NCBI RefSeq assembly: GCF_000758525.1
Contig: NZ_CP009241.1
Location: 2,542,001-2,606,000 of the forward strand
Direction: 5' to 3'
Length of the DNA: 64,000 nucleotides
Source of the DNA: Paenibacillus sp. FSL H7-0357
GTDB lineage: Bacteria > Bacillota > Bacilli > Paenibacillales > Paenibacillaceae
The notes under the pieces are model-generated. The model was not told the DNA's origin and did not search any database. It worked only from the letters and a program-made list of their open reading frames with translations. Made by a program: the position numbers and the translations under genes. Below are positions 19,111-27,727 of this stretch, piece by piece; the stretch's first letter is position 1, and each line of letters begins with the position of its first letter.

Positions 19111-19888
19111 GATGGGATAAGACGAAACGAAATTCGTGATGACCAATGGGAAAAGATCAAAGGCCTACTTCCGCCGGAACGAAAACCACAAGGAGGGAGA
19201 ACCCCGAAAGATCATCGTCAGATGCTGAGTGCCATGCTGTGGGAGGTGCACCTTGGCGAGGTTTACCGGAACACTACGGCTCATGGTCCACTGTCTACAG
19301 TCGGTTTCGGCGCTGGCAAATCGCCGGTATCTGGAACCAAATTTTAGATCATGTCTCGACCGAACCCGACCTAGAAAGCATCATGATTGATGTAACAATT
19401 GTGCGTGTTCATCAACATTGGGCAGGTGCAAAAGGGATGGGCCTCAACAAGCCATAGGCCGATCCCGAGGAAGGTTAACGACCAAAATCCATACCATTGT
19501 CGATGCCCTAGGCAACCCGTTGCGCTTTGTGTTGACCGGAGGTCAGTGCCATGACGCAGTAACCGGCTACGAGATGCTTGGGCAGATGGACTTAACGAAG
19601 AAACAGATACTCGCCGATCGAGCGTATACAAACCGGATTCTTCGCCTCTTGCAAAAGCAAGCTGCGACTTCGGTGATTCCGGGTAAGAAGAATCGATGGA
19701 AACAACGTAGATGGGACAAAGATCTCTACAAAGAACGCCACATGATCGAATGTTTTTCCAACAAAGTAAAACATCGATTGGCCACTCGCTATGACAAATT
19801 GGCCAGTACCTTTATGACTTTTTTGACGTTGGCTTCGATTATGATATGGCTCGTTTGGGTTTGCATACACGCCCTAGCCTTACAGTAA
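19111..19888 (+). mobile_element. Broken IS5-family (IS427-like) transposase
   Basis: Three frames together spell a DDE transposase: DDQWEKIKGLLPPERKPQGG then MLSAMLW (19,138-19,244), GAPWRGLPEHYGSWSTVY with the first Asp in MIDVTIV (to about 19,436), and GPQQAIGRSRGRLTTKIH with the second Asp in LADRAY and the Glu in HMIECFSNK (to 19,888). The second switch is a -1 shift at A AAA GGG (19,430-19,436), the kind of programmed site used by this group. The first switch, after MLW, is an internal deletion of a few codons that destroys the protein. No clear terminal repeats were found. Confidence 0.75.
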
Positions 19889-19912
19889 TATGATCCAGTA
19901 GGAGTCAAACCG

Positions 19913-20917
19913 CTAGCCGGGCACACCTTCCGCATTCTCATAAATATTCATGACAACCTGCTGGATCGGCAGTTCCTTGACCGAAATGTCGGAGAACCGG
20001 CGCTTCCTGGAGATTTCTTCGATAAAATCGCTGATTGAAATAAGTGCCGTATCCACTTCAAGCGTAATTTGAAAGTCTGACGGGCGCTCGACCACTTTGG
20101 TGTAGGCATTGTCGAAGATGGTTTTGTGCACGGACTCCGCAAAAGTAAAACTGACCCGTTTCTTATCCCCCAGAAAAAGCTTCAGCTGCTGAAGCGATTC
20201 ATCAAAAACCTTTTCCCCGTGGTTAATGACAATGACCCGGTGGGCAAGCTCCTCCACATCCTCAAGATCATGGGTGGTCAGAATACAGGTCATATTATGC
20301 TTCTTGTTCATCTGGTGAATGAATTCGCGGATTTTGACCTTGGCGATCACATCAAGCCCGATGGTCGGCTCATCCAGAAACAAAACCTCCGGCCGGTGCA
20401 GCATAGCCATGACGAATTCGCATTTCATGCGTTCGCCAAGGGACAGCACTCGTGTGGGTTTTTCGATCACATGCGCAATATCCAGCATCCCCGTCAGCTC
20501 TTCCAGACGGTGTTTAAAGTCCTGATTGGCGATTCCGTAGATTGCTTTGTTCATATTGAAGCTGTCGATAGGCGGAATATCCCAGATCAATTGAGATTTC
20601 TGACCGAATACGGCTCCGATTTTGCCGACATAACGCTTTCTGTCCCGGGCAGGCGAATAACCAAGAACTTGAATTTCACCACTTGTGGGAAACAGCGCGC
20701 CGCAGAGCATTTTGATCGCCGTTGATTTTCCCGCCCCATTGGGACCCAGAATACCGCAGATTTCCCCCTGCCCAATGGCAAAGCTGATATCGTTGACGGC
20801 GTTGACCACGACCTCTTCGCGCTGGAAGAAGCTCTTAAAGGTCTGGCCCATACCTGCGCCCCGCTTATAGGTTTTATACGTTTTAGTCAAATGCTTCACA
20901 TCAATAACCGGCATCAT
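19913..20917 (-). CDS. ABC-2 type exporter, ATP-binding protein
   Basis: A cytoplasmic ATPase of about 334 residues. It has Walker A GPNGAGKST, a signature-like LSLGERMKCE (variant of LSGGQ), Walker B VLFLDEPTIGLD and switch His in LTTHDLEDV. The C-terminal extension (about 230-334) is typical of the COG4586 subgroup. The frame is open to 20,962, but ATG 20,917 overlaps the stop of the preceding permease (ATGA) and has GAGGGGGT upstream. It powers the two permeases encoded just upstream on the same strand. Substrate unknown; members have been tied to drug, lipid or peptide export. Confidence 0.9.
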   Translation of the reverse strand: MMPVIDVKHLTKTYKTYKRGAGMGQTFKSFFQREEVVVNAVNDISFAIGQGEICGILGPNGAGKSTAIKMLCGALFPTSGEIQVLGYSPARDRKRYVGKIGAVFGQKSQLIWDIPPIDSFNMNKAIYGIANQDFKHRLEELTGMLDIAHVIEKPTRVLSLGERMKCEFVMAMLHRPEVLFLDEPTIGLDVIAKVKIREFIHQMNKKHNMTCILTTHDLEDVEELAHRVIVINHGEKVFDESLQQLKLFLGDKKRVSFTFAESVHKTIFDNAYTKVVERPSDFQITLEVDTALISISDFIEEISRKRRFSDISVKELPIQQVVMNIYENAEGVPG

Positions 20918-21696
20918 CCGCCTACCCCCTCGTACAATCTGATCATATGCCGGTAAATCCATACTCCTGCCGCCAGAAATAAAAAGCAGGGCAGAACAGC
21001 AGCGAAATCGCTGGCATGCACCCGTCCTAGAAGAGCGGAAGCAGGGAAGAAGCCTACCATTCCCACAGGAATTATCATCGTGGCCAAAGCTTGTACAGCC
21101 TTCGGAAATATGGGCAGCGGATATTTTCCAATGTGCAGCACACTGTCAGCAAGTTCGGAAATTCTCGAGTTGCCCACCCATTTGAAGGACATAGCGGCCA
21201 TCATTAGAGATAATCCTGCAAGGACCGCCGTCCCTGCGATAAACATCCCGGCAAATTGGAGCCAGAAAAGGACCGGAATGGCGCCGACATGCATAGCAGA
21301 GAATATGAATAGCGAAACCCCGCCCAGAAACAGGCCAACACTTTCGGTAGAAAATGTTGTGGCAATAATAAAAAACAGCGGATTCAGCGGTTTCATAAGA
21401 ATAACCTCGAAGCTTCCCTCACGGACATGCGACATTGTGGTCCAGAGAACGCCGCCGAAAATAAGGCTCGAAAGGCCGCTGGACATGGTGAATACAGACT
21501 GGATCAACAACACCTCAAACAAGCTCCAACCGGGAAAGCTGGTGCCCGCCCGGTAAATAAGCAGGGTCACCAGCGGAAACAGAATGTTGCCGACCAGGGT
21601 GATCAGACTGCTGATAATAAAATTCATACGATAGGCTACAGCCGACTGCAAAGCGGAATACATGCACTGCCTGTAAATATCCAGATACCGTTTCAT
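20914..21696 (-). CDS. ABC-2 type exporter permease (COG3694/4587-like)
   Basis: A 260-residue membrane protein with six predicted TM segments and a short N-terminal cytoplasmic stretch (MKRYLDIYRQCMYSALQ). It matches the ABC-2 half-permease layout. It overlaps the ATPase gene by 4 bases and follows the other permease by about 30 bases, so the three form one operon. Confidence 0.85.
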   Translation of the reverse strand: MKRYLDIYRQCMYSALQSAVAYRMNFIISSLITLVGNILFPLVTLLIYRAGTSFPGWSLFEVLLIQSVFTMSSGLSSLIFGGVLWTTMSHVREGSFEVILMKPLNPLFFIIATTFSTESVGLFLGGVSLFIFSAMHVGAIPVLFWLQFAGMFIAGTAVLAGLSLMMAAMSFKWVGNSRISELADSVLHIGKYPLPIFPKAVQALATMIIPVGMVGFFPASALLGRVHASDFAAVLPCFLFLAAGVWIYRHMIRLYEGVGG

Positions 21697-21724
21697 GTAA
21701 AGAACTGTCCTTTCATGGGGGCAT

Positions 21725-22543
21725 TCACGCGCCGACAGCAGTAAACTGCTTCATGGCCAGACGGCGAACAAGCTCGTTTAATCCGAACGTAACTAACAAG
21801 GCCGCCGCCTGTATGCCCACGGCTTGCTCAATGGAAAGCTCAACGCCTCCAAGTGAGTAATGGCCGGTAAAAACCATTGCAGGCAGGTAGGCCATGTACT
21901 GAAACGGCAGGAAGAACTGGATCACCTGAAGCCAGTGCGGAAAAAAATCAAGCGGAATAAGCGCACCTGAAAAAATACCCGACACCAACATAAAAGCACT
22001 TCGTATTCCAGCTGATTGGACAAGCCAAAATGAAGTCAGGCCGATCATGTAGTTCACATAAAAAATCATTAGAAAGGCAAGCAGCACCGACAGAAGCATC
22101 CATGGAAAGCTTGCCGGCCGCATATCAACTCCAAAAATAAAAATGAAGATCAAAAGGCAGGGTAAAAATTCAAACAGGAAACCGAGAGACCGATGCCCGA
22201 TCTTCTGAAACAAAGCGAAAGAACGGTGATGAATCGGGCGCAAATGAAAGGTGAGAAATTTACCGGTGCGCACAAGCATGGATAAGTTCCAATCGGCAAA
22301 ATCCATGACCAGGTAACCGATAAGCGCAGTAGCGCCGAAATAGCGGATCATTTGGGGGAGTCCGATACCGCCGAGCGAAGCATGATCTCCATATACCGCC
22401 GTCCAGATAAAATATTGCACCATAAAATATACAGGACCGACGATAATGGACACCATGGAATGAGTGCGGTAGGCACTCCATTCTTTGTAGGTTACCTCCG
22501 CCACCGTCCGGCAAATAAGCCATTTGCGTTGCAGGCTATTCAT
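21725..22543 (-). CDS. ABC-2 type exporter permease, second subunit
   Basis: A membrane protein of about 272 residues with six TM segments; the N-terminal region (TVAEVTYKEWSAYRTHSM) is followed by hydrophobic helices. It pairs with the 20,914 permease to form the channel. The start ATG 22,543 overlaps the stop of the serine hydrolase gene (TGATG), indicating translational coupling. A TTG at 22,561 would be in frame but lies inside the upstream gene. Confidence 0.85.
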   Translation of the reverse strand: MNSLQRKWLICRTVAEVTYKEWSAYRTHSMVSIIVGPVYFMVQYFIWTAVYGDHASLGGIGLPQMIRYFGATALIGYLVMDFADWNLSMLVRTGKFLTFHLRPIHHRSFALFQKIGHRSLGFLFEFLPCLLIFIFIFGVDMRPASFPWMLLSVLLAFLMIFYVNYMIGLTSFWLVQSAGIRSAFMLVSGIFSGALIPLDFFPHWLQVIQFFLPFQYMAYLPAMVFTGHYSLGGVELSIEQAVGIQAAALLVTFGLNELVRRLAMKQFTAVGA

Positions 22544-23736
22544 CAGGTGAGTCCAGACCAAATGATATTAGTTACATTAAATAGGCCCTCTGCGTACCAA
22601 TTATCACTGGTAAAAGGCACAAACCATACAGCGGCAAGCTGCTCTGTAGGGTCGATGGCCATGCAGCAGGCTCCAGCGCCTTCGTGAAAATAGCTGGTTG
22701 GAGAGTAGAGGAAGGCGGGGCCTCTCCTCATATCCAGTCCAATGCCATAGCTCCGGTCCTTGTTATCGGCACCCCAGCAGTAATCAGGAACTCCGTACAG
22801 GGTGCGGGTCGTGATCTTCTCAACCGCTTTGCGGCCGACGATACGGGTATCGCCCAGTGTTCCCATGCCTAGAAGCATGTTGGCGAACCGGATGAGGTCG
22901 GCTGGCGTAGAGGCCAGGCCTCCGCCGGTGCTGGAGACTGTATCCCACAGCTTTTCCTCTGGAGAGACTTCAGGCTGATTACCGTTAATTAGATCGTTCA
23001 GCCGCTTCTCATGTCTCTCGTTTCTTATAATGGCGCGTCCGGCTAGCTCCGGAGTCAGTTCCCAAACAGTATCCTTCATGCCAAGAGGCTTCAGGATTTG
23101 CTCTTCTATGTACTGTTCAGCGGTTACGCCAGTCACTTTTTTGATGATTTCTCCGAGCAGGCAAAAGCCAAATGATGAGTACTGCCATTCCTCGCCGACT
23201 TTTTTATTGACCCCGCAGCTCAGTGCGGCAGTGATCCAGTCCGGATCCCCATTCTCAGGGTTATACTTTTCGAAATATTCACCGATTAATTGCCAATAGG
23301 ATTTATGATAGGGAATTAAGCTGCCCGCACAGTCGGGAAACAGGCCCGAGGTATGGGTCAGAAGGCTGTAAATATCGATTTTGTTAAAAGGGTCCACGTT
23401 AAACTGCTCCAGGAACGCGCTGACAGGAAGGTCAAACCGGAGAATACCGTCCTCAACAAGCTTGGCCATTGCTACTGAGGTAACGGCTTTGGTAATGGAT
23501 GCGATATTATGAACCGTTGTTGGTAAAAGCGGCTCCGCCCTGTCTTCCCGGAACGAAAGCGGTCCCATAGCACCGTGCATAAATGTCTTTCCATACCTTG
23601 AGACGCAGTAAGCTGCGGCCTGGATTTTATTTTGATCAATCAGGTTCTGGAAGTGGTTGTGCAAAACCCCGATTCTCGAAGTATCATAACCTACCTCTGC
23701 CGGTGAACAGTCGGTAATGCCTGGCGTAAACAGCAT
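22543..23736 (-). CDS. Serine hydrolase, beta-lactamase class C / penicillin-binding family
   Basis: About 397 residues with no signal peptide from the chosen start. The catalytic motif SxxK is SITK in HNIASITKAVTSVAM, and the Tyr-based second motif is YSSFGF. The family covers esterases, D-amino-acid peptidases and similar enzymes, not only beta-lactamases. The frame is open to 23,850, but AAGGAGG lies 9 bases before ATG 23,736. It is the first gene of the operon with the ABC-2 exporter, so it may process or release the exported compound or protect against it; this is inference. Confidence 0.85.
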   Translation of the reverse strand: MLFTPGITDCSPAEVGYDTSRIGVLHNHFQNLIDQNKIQAAAYCVSRYGKTFMHGAMGPLSFREDRAEPLLPTTVHNIASITKAVTSVAMAKLVEDGILRFDLPVSAFLEQFNVDPFNKIDIYSLLTHTSGLFPDCAGSLIPYHKSYWQLIGEYFEKYNPENGDPDWITAALSCGVNKKVGEEWQYSSFGFCLLGEIIKKVTGVTAEQYIEEQILKPLGMKDTVWELTPELAGRAIIRNERHEKRLNDLINGNQPEVSPEEKLWDTVSSTGGGLASTPADLIRFANMLLGMGTLGDTRIVGRKAVEKITTRTLYGVPDYCWGADNKDRSYGIGLDMRRGPAFLYSPTSYFHEGAGACCMAIDPTEQLAAVWFVPFTSDNWYAEGLFNVTNIIWSGLT

Positions 23737-23785
23737 ACATATATGCCTCCTTGAAATTATTAGCACCATGCAAGGATACCTAATC

Positions 23786-23801
23786 TGTCTAAGCGCTTTC
23801 A
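23786..23801 (-). promoter_or_regulatory. Candidate cre-like palindrome upstream of serine hydrolase
   Basis: Read on the minus strand it is TGAAAGCGCTTAGACA, with the AAGCGCTT core of CcpA sites, about 50 bases before the ATG. It deviates from the consensus at its 3' side. The rest of 23,737-24,228 is a divergent promoter region with no gene. Confidence 0.35.
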
Positions 23802-24194
23802 AAAGAACTCGCCTATTCGTGCCGCTCTGCATGGTAATAGCTTTCAGCACGATACCACTTAAGTATATTTCCAGAGTATGGATGTTACAACGGCAATTTT
23901 GTATATAACCAAACTTGCCCGGGTGATGTGTTGTGTAAGAATCTTAATAGAGGATGAAATTTACAAAGAAGAAAAAGATTGCAAAAATGACGTATAAAAA
24001 GGTATAAATATATATGTGACTTGTCCGGTAGAAAAGCCGTTTCATTGCTGAATCGAAAGCGGATTGGCTTTGCAAGAAAGCTTTTTGACAACATTTCTAG
24101 ATTTTTTGCTGACTGATTAAAAAATTGAGCAACAGCGGTCGATAAACATCATATACGAATAATGTATATTCATATTCACTCGATTTGAATGCAG

Positions 24195-24200
24195 TATAAT
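24195..24200 (+). promoter_or_regulatory. -10 box of the kinase gene
   Basis: A perfect TATAAT lies 29 bases before the GTG start of the Ser/Thr kinase. No good -35 box is visible at the normal spacing, so an activator or an alternative sigma contact may be needed. Confidence 0.45.
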
Positions 24201-24228
24201 AGAATTCTAACAAAAGAGAGGGCTGGCT

Positions 24229-25182
24229 GTGGACGGAAAATCAAATGCTTCTGCCTTGCCGCGTAACACATTGCTGAATGGCGTCTATCAGATCAAAAAA
24301 GTAATATCTCGCAGTGAGCTTGGACTCGTCTATTTGGGAAGGGAAAAGGAGACGGGGAAACCTGTCGCAATTAAGGAGTTTTATCCGGCGGTGCTGGCCC
24401 GGCGAAAAGCTGATAAGCGAACGGTTGAAATTAGATTGGGGAATAGCCTGGACAAATATGATGAGCTTCTGCATTCGTTTATGCAGGAGGCGGAGCTTCT
24501 TTCTGAATTGAAGCATCCTCATCTTCTGAAGTATCTTGCTCATCTGGAAGCTAACGGGACAGGATATATTATTATGGAATACTGCCAGGGAACATCTCTG
24601 GATAAGTGGCTGAGTGCACGTGGAGCGGTTGACCGCGCATTATTCATCAATCATACCCTGCTGCCGTTGGTGGAGACGCTGGAATACATACATACTCAAG
24701 GCATTATTCACCGGGATATCAAGCCCTCCAATATTATGATTATGGAGGATGGCACTCCGAAGCTTATTGATTTTGGGTCTGCTGTCCGTCTTCCGCTTAA
24801 GGAAGGGGAGAAGCAGACAATCTTTACATCAGCATGTTACTCTCCCTTGGAGCTTTACTCTGAATTGTCACCTCATAATGAGATGTCTGATATATTCAGT
24901 CTGGCTGCGCTATTACATTACTGCTTCTGCGGTGAAGCACCTGCCGATGTGAAGCTGCGCTTGTTCGATGAACAAATTCCTGCAGTTAGGACCAAGAATC
25001 CGGAAGTCAGCCGCTGGCTGTCGCGAACCGTTCATTGGGGACTGGCTATGCGGCAGGAACAACGTTGCCCGTCACTCGCCAAGTTCAGGAGGGCACTGCA
25101 AGTTCAGTCTTTTCTATGGAAGTGGAAAGGTACAGCAGTACTTGGGAAGGCGGCGATGGATCTGTCGTCCGGAAAGAAATAG
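24229..25182 (+). CDS. Cytosolic Ser/Thr protein kinase (PpkA-like)
   Basis: A 317-residue eukaryotic-type kinase without TM segments. Key residues are the ATP-lysine K49 in VAIKEFYP, catalytic HRDIKPSN at 161-168 and DFG at 181-183, with SDIFSLAALL in the C-lobe. The glycine-rich loop is degenerate (SRSELGLVY), which may lower activity but occurs in active relatives. It starts with GTG, preceded by GAGAGG. Two FHA proteins and two PP2C-type proteins are encoded 6-10 kb downstream, the same trio (kinase, phosphatase, FHA) that controls type VI secretion by threonine phosphorylation in Proteobacteria. I infer that it switches the injection system on. Confidence 0.88.
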   Translation: MDGKSNASALPRNTLLNGVYQIKKVISRSELGLVYLGREKETGKPVAIKEFYPAVLARRKADKRTVEIRLGNSLDKYDELLHSFMQEAELLSELKHPHLLKYLAHLEANGTGYIIMEYCQGTSLDKWLSARGAVDRALFINHTLLPLVETLEYIHTQGIIHRDIKPSNIMIMEDGTPKLIDFGSAVRLPLKEGEKQTIFTSACYSPLELYSELSPHNEMSDIFSLAALLHYCFCGEAPADVKLRLFDEQIPAVRTKNPEVSRWLSRTVHWGLAMRQEQRCPSLAKFRRALQVQSFLWKWKGTAVLGKAAMDLSSGKK

Positions 25183-25219
25183 GACAACCTCTAAAGGTTG
25201 TCCCATACGGTAACCGGTA

Positions 25220-25250
25220 GTGATCCTGACTTGAGGGTCACTTTTCTTTT
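25220..25250 (+). terminator. Terminator after the kinase gene
   Basis: GTGATCC (25,220-25,226) pairs with GGGTCAC (25,235-25,241), one pair being a G-T wobble, followed by TTTTCTTTT. A second hairpin just upstream (GGACAACCT at 25,182-25,190 with AGGTTGTCC at 25,195-25,203) has no T-tract. Confidence 0.75.
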
Positions 25251-25294
25251 GCCTGGAAGCAGCACTCGCAAGTCCCCCGGTAATTCTCCACAGC

Positions 25295-27367
25295 TTATAT
25301 AGCTTCCGAATCCCTCTGCTGGCCTACATAAATATTAGTTTTTGGCTTAATGGCCTTATAACGCATCTCAATCTCCGTCAGACCATCTTCGAACGTAATA
25401 TAGAGCCGATCATTGTATTCAAGCACTTCCTGCTTGCCACGCTCCACAGGGGTTCGCCCATGTACGACGGTGCAGCGGGAATCATGCCGGACGATCAAGG
25501 TTTCATTCTTGCCGGCCTTGAACCAGATATTTCCCGCTTCCGGAACATGTTCCCGGATCTCCATCATGTTAAGTAATTCAGCCAGATTCATCCTGCGCTG
25601 TTGAAACGAGGTCATCGGCCAGTGGGTCACAGGAATATCCGTACCGCTTGCAGTACTTAGGAAATAACCCTCCAGTCTGCCGCGAAATACTGGCTTTGGT
25701 CGCAGCACGAACCAGTACAGCAGTCCAATAGCGATCAGTAACAGTACGGAAAGTACGCCAATACGCAGCATCTTTTCCACCATGGAAGTGATATGTACAG
25801 GGATTCGGGCGGTTACTTTGGCGCCTTCATCATCTGTGGCTGTTATTGAGAGATAGGACTTTCCTGAATGCAGCGAAGACAATAAGAGTTGTCCATCTTT
25901 GATGTCTGCTTGAGCCAGGCTCCGATCTCCTTGTTCTGTATCCACGGTATAAGTAAGCGAATCCTTATTGGGATCTTCGAAGTAGCTGGTTAAGTCAAGC
26001 TTAACAGCTCCGTCATCCTTGGACAAATCAATGGATTTATTCAAAGCGACCGGCGGCAGATTGTTAATCTCGATAACTGCAGTTTTGCCTTCTCTGTAGA
26101 AATCCGAACCGTCTACACGGATATGGTATTGGTATGTATTTGATTTAGGAAATATGTAGGTGCCCTGAAAGCCGCTTCCCGTATTGGTTAGTGGAATCCG
26201 TTCAACTTTGCCTTCTTTGGGTGTTACGATCAGTTCTGCTTTCAGCCGATTGTAAATATCGGAATCCTGTACTTTAGAACCGTCGTTTATTCCGTATAGT
26301 GCAGCCTCGAAGGCGGTAGCTTGTCCTTTGAGCGCCTTTTGTCCGCCGGATATAGCGGCTTCGGCACGCATATTGTAATTGCCAAGCAGATTGACTTTGA
26401 CAAGATCACCGGCATGTCCGCGGAATTTCAGCACGAAATTGCCTTTAACCGGCTTGACGATTTTCATCAGCGAGTATTTATCCGATTGAATGAAGCTTAC
26501 ATTGCTTGATTTGTAATAGAGCTGGGCCTCCGTTACCGGATGCTCCGACAGCATGATAATATTGGCGTCAGCCATGCTGGAATTGGGAATCTCCACGGTG
26601 ATTTCCTGAAGGGAGCCATTTGCTGTAACGGCTGCTACGGATGTAAGTACGGATTGAATCTGACTGGCAAAGATCTGGTTAAATATTTCAGGCAAATCGT
26701 CTGCACTTCCGGTAATAAAAGAGGTACCGCCCGTCTCACTTGAGATCCGCTCCAATTCACTTGAATTAACCTTACCTCCATAATTAAGGCCAACGGTGTA
26801 AATCGGGTATCCTGATTTTTGGGCCATGTTAATGACTTTGTCCACATCATTTGCAGAATCAGCAAAAGTCCGTCTACCGGAGCTGTTTCCAATATCGGTC
26901 TCTCCGTCGGAGAGAAGGATGAGGAAGGGTTGTCTGCCATTTGCCCGGGATTTCTCCAGCAGTTCCGCGCCGCGCCGCAGTCCAAGGCCAAGATCCGTGT
27001 AGCCGGTCCGCTTCAAGCTGTCGATCTTGCTCCGTAATTGCTGTCGTGCGCCGGAAGACGTAATATCCGTGAGCGGGACAGAAGAGGTGATCCGGTCGTT
27101 GTAGGCCACGAAGCCCAGCCTGGTTTTTTGCCCCCCGCTCATATCCATGAACATGCGGATAACTTCATCGGCTATCCGGTCCTTGTCCGTCTGATTCATG
27201 GAGTAGCTGACATCCAGTACAAACATGGCATCCAGACCTCCTGCCGAAGCGGAAGCGGTAGAGTTCTTGCCGGATGATGCGTAGCTGGAAGTCCCGCCGT
27301 TCCCTGCCAAGCAACCTGAAATAAGTATCATCACTACTACAATTTTCCTGAGTGATCTAAAGTACAT
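25295..27367 (-). CDS. VWA-domain membrane lipoprotein with C-terminal FHA-like region
   Basis: A 690-residue protein. It has a signal peptide with lipobox LISGC, then a von Willebrand A domain (about 45-240) with an intact MIDAS start DVSYS and later YTDLGLGL. Long beta-rich Ig/cadherin-like regions follow (to about 525, including FEDPNKDSLTYTVDTEQGD). A TM helix lies at about 532-552, and the cytoplasmic tail of about 135 residues resembles a degenerate FHA sandwich (TLIVRHDSRCTVVHGRTPVERG). It is divergent from the sheath operon. A surface-to-cytosol link fits a role as anchor or trigger for the injection machine, recalling the VWA domain fused to PpkA in some type VI loci; this is inference. 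Confidence 0.8.
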   Translation of the reverse strand: MYFRSLRKIVVVMILISGCLAGNGGTSSYASSGKNSTASASAGGLDAMFVLDVSYSMNQTDKDRIADEVIRMFMDMSGGQKTRLGFVAYNDRITSSVPLTDITSSGARQQLRSKIDSLKRTGYTDLGLGLRRGAELLEKSRANGRQPFLILLSDGETDIGNSSGRRTFADSANDVDKVINMAQKSGYPIYTVGLNYGGKVNSSELERISSETGGTSFITGSADDLPEIFNQIFASQIQSVLTSVAAVTANGSLQEITVEIPNSSMADANIIMLSEHPVTEAQLYYKSSNVSFIQSDKYSLMKIVKPVKGNFVLKFRGHAGDLVKVNLLGNYNMRAEAAISGGQKALKGQATAFEAALYGINDGSKVQDSDIYNRLKAELIVTPKEGKVERIPLTNTGSGFQGTYIFPKSNTYQYHIRVDGSDFYREGKTAVIEINNLPPVALNKSIDLSKDDGAVKLDLTSYFEDPNKDSLTYTVDTEQGDRSLAQADIKDGQLLLSSLHSGKSYLSITATDDEGAKVTARIPVHITSMVEKMLRIGVLSVLLLIAIGLLYWFVLRPKPVFRGRLEGYFLSTASGTDIPVTHWPMTSFQQRRMNLAELLNMMEIREHVPEAGNIWFKAGKNETLIVRHDSRCTVVHGRTPVERGKQEVLEYNDRLYITFEDGLTEIEMRYKAIKPKTNIYVGQQRDSEAI

Positions 27368-27546
27368 AAGCTGCGGAATCCCCCCTTGTATCTGTTTAGG
27401 CCTAAAGTTATTGATGCAGCTCCATATAATGCTGGGATAAGGTTATCATCGGTAGCCTTTTGAGGGAAAATAAGGAAAAAATACAAAATAGTCCTTTTAG
27501 TCTAGTTAGTAATAAAAATGATTAAATGGAACTATATGCCTTTATA

Positions 27547-27576
27547 TTGACAAAAATTATCTTTACTGGTTAAGAT
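27547..27576 (+). promoter_or_regulatory. Promoter of the injection-system operon
   Basis: TTGACA (27,547-27,552) with an 18-base spacer and TAAGAT (27,571-27,576), about 150 bases before the sheath start codon. It is the best sigma-A-type promoter in the 360-base divergent gap. Confidence 0.6.
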
Positions 27577-27675
27577 GGGTCCCATGAATCCAAAAATTAT
27601 CGCATCAAATGGCAGTATTTAGTCGAATGGTGTAACCAAAGACTCACGAATGCATGCCGGGTAACAGAAAATAAT

Positions 27676-27727
27676 GGAGGGGGGAAGGCATCCTCATGAG
27701 CCTTTTTTAACATGGGATGCTGCCTGA
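27676..27727 (+). promoter_or_regulatory. Distant ribosome binding site, 4-codon ORF and hairpin before the sheath gene
   Basis: GGAGGGGGG (27,676-27,684) lies over 40 bases before the sheath ATG, too far for normal use. Between them GCATCC-T-CATG (27,688-27,698) can pair with CATG-GGATGC (27,711-27,720), leaving a 12-base loop. Folding would place the site about 10 bases from the ATG. The same stretch has a minimal frame ATG AGC CTT TTT TAA at 27,696-27,710. Confidence 0.45.
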
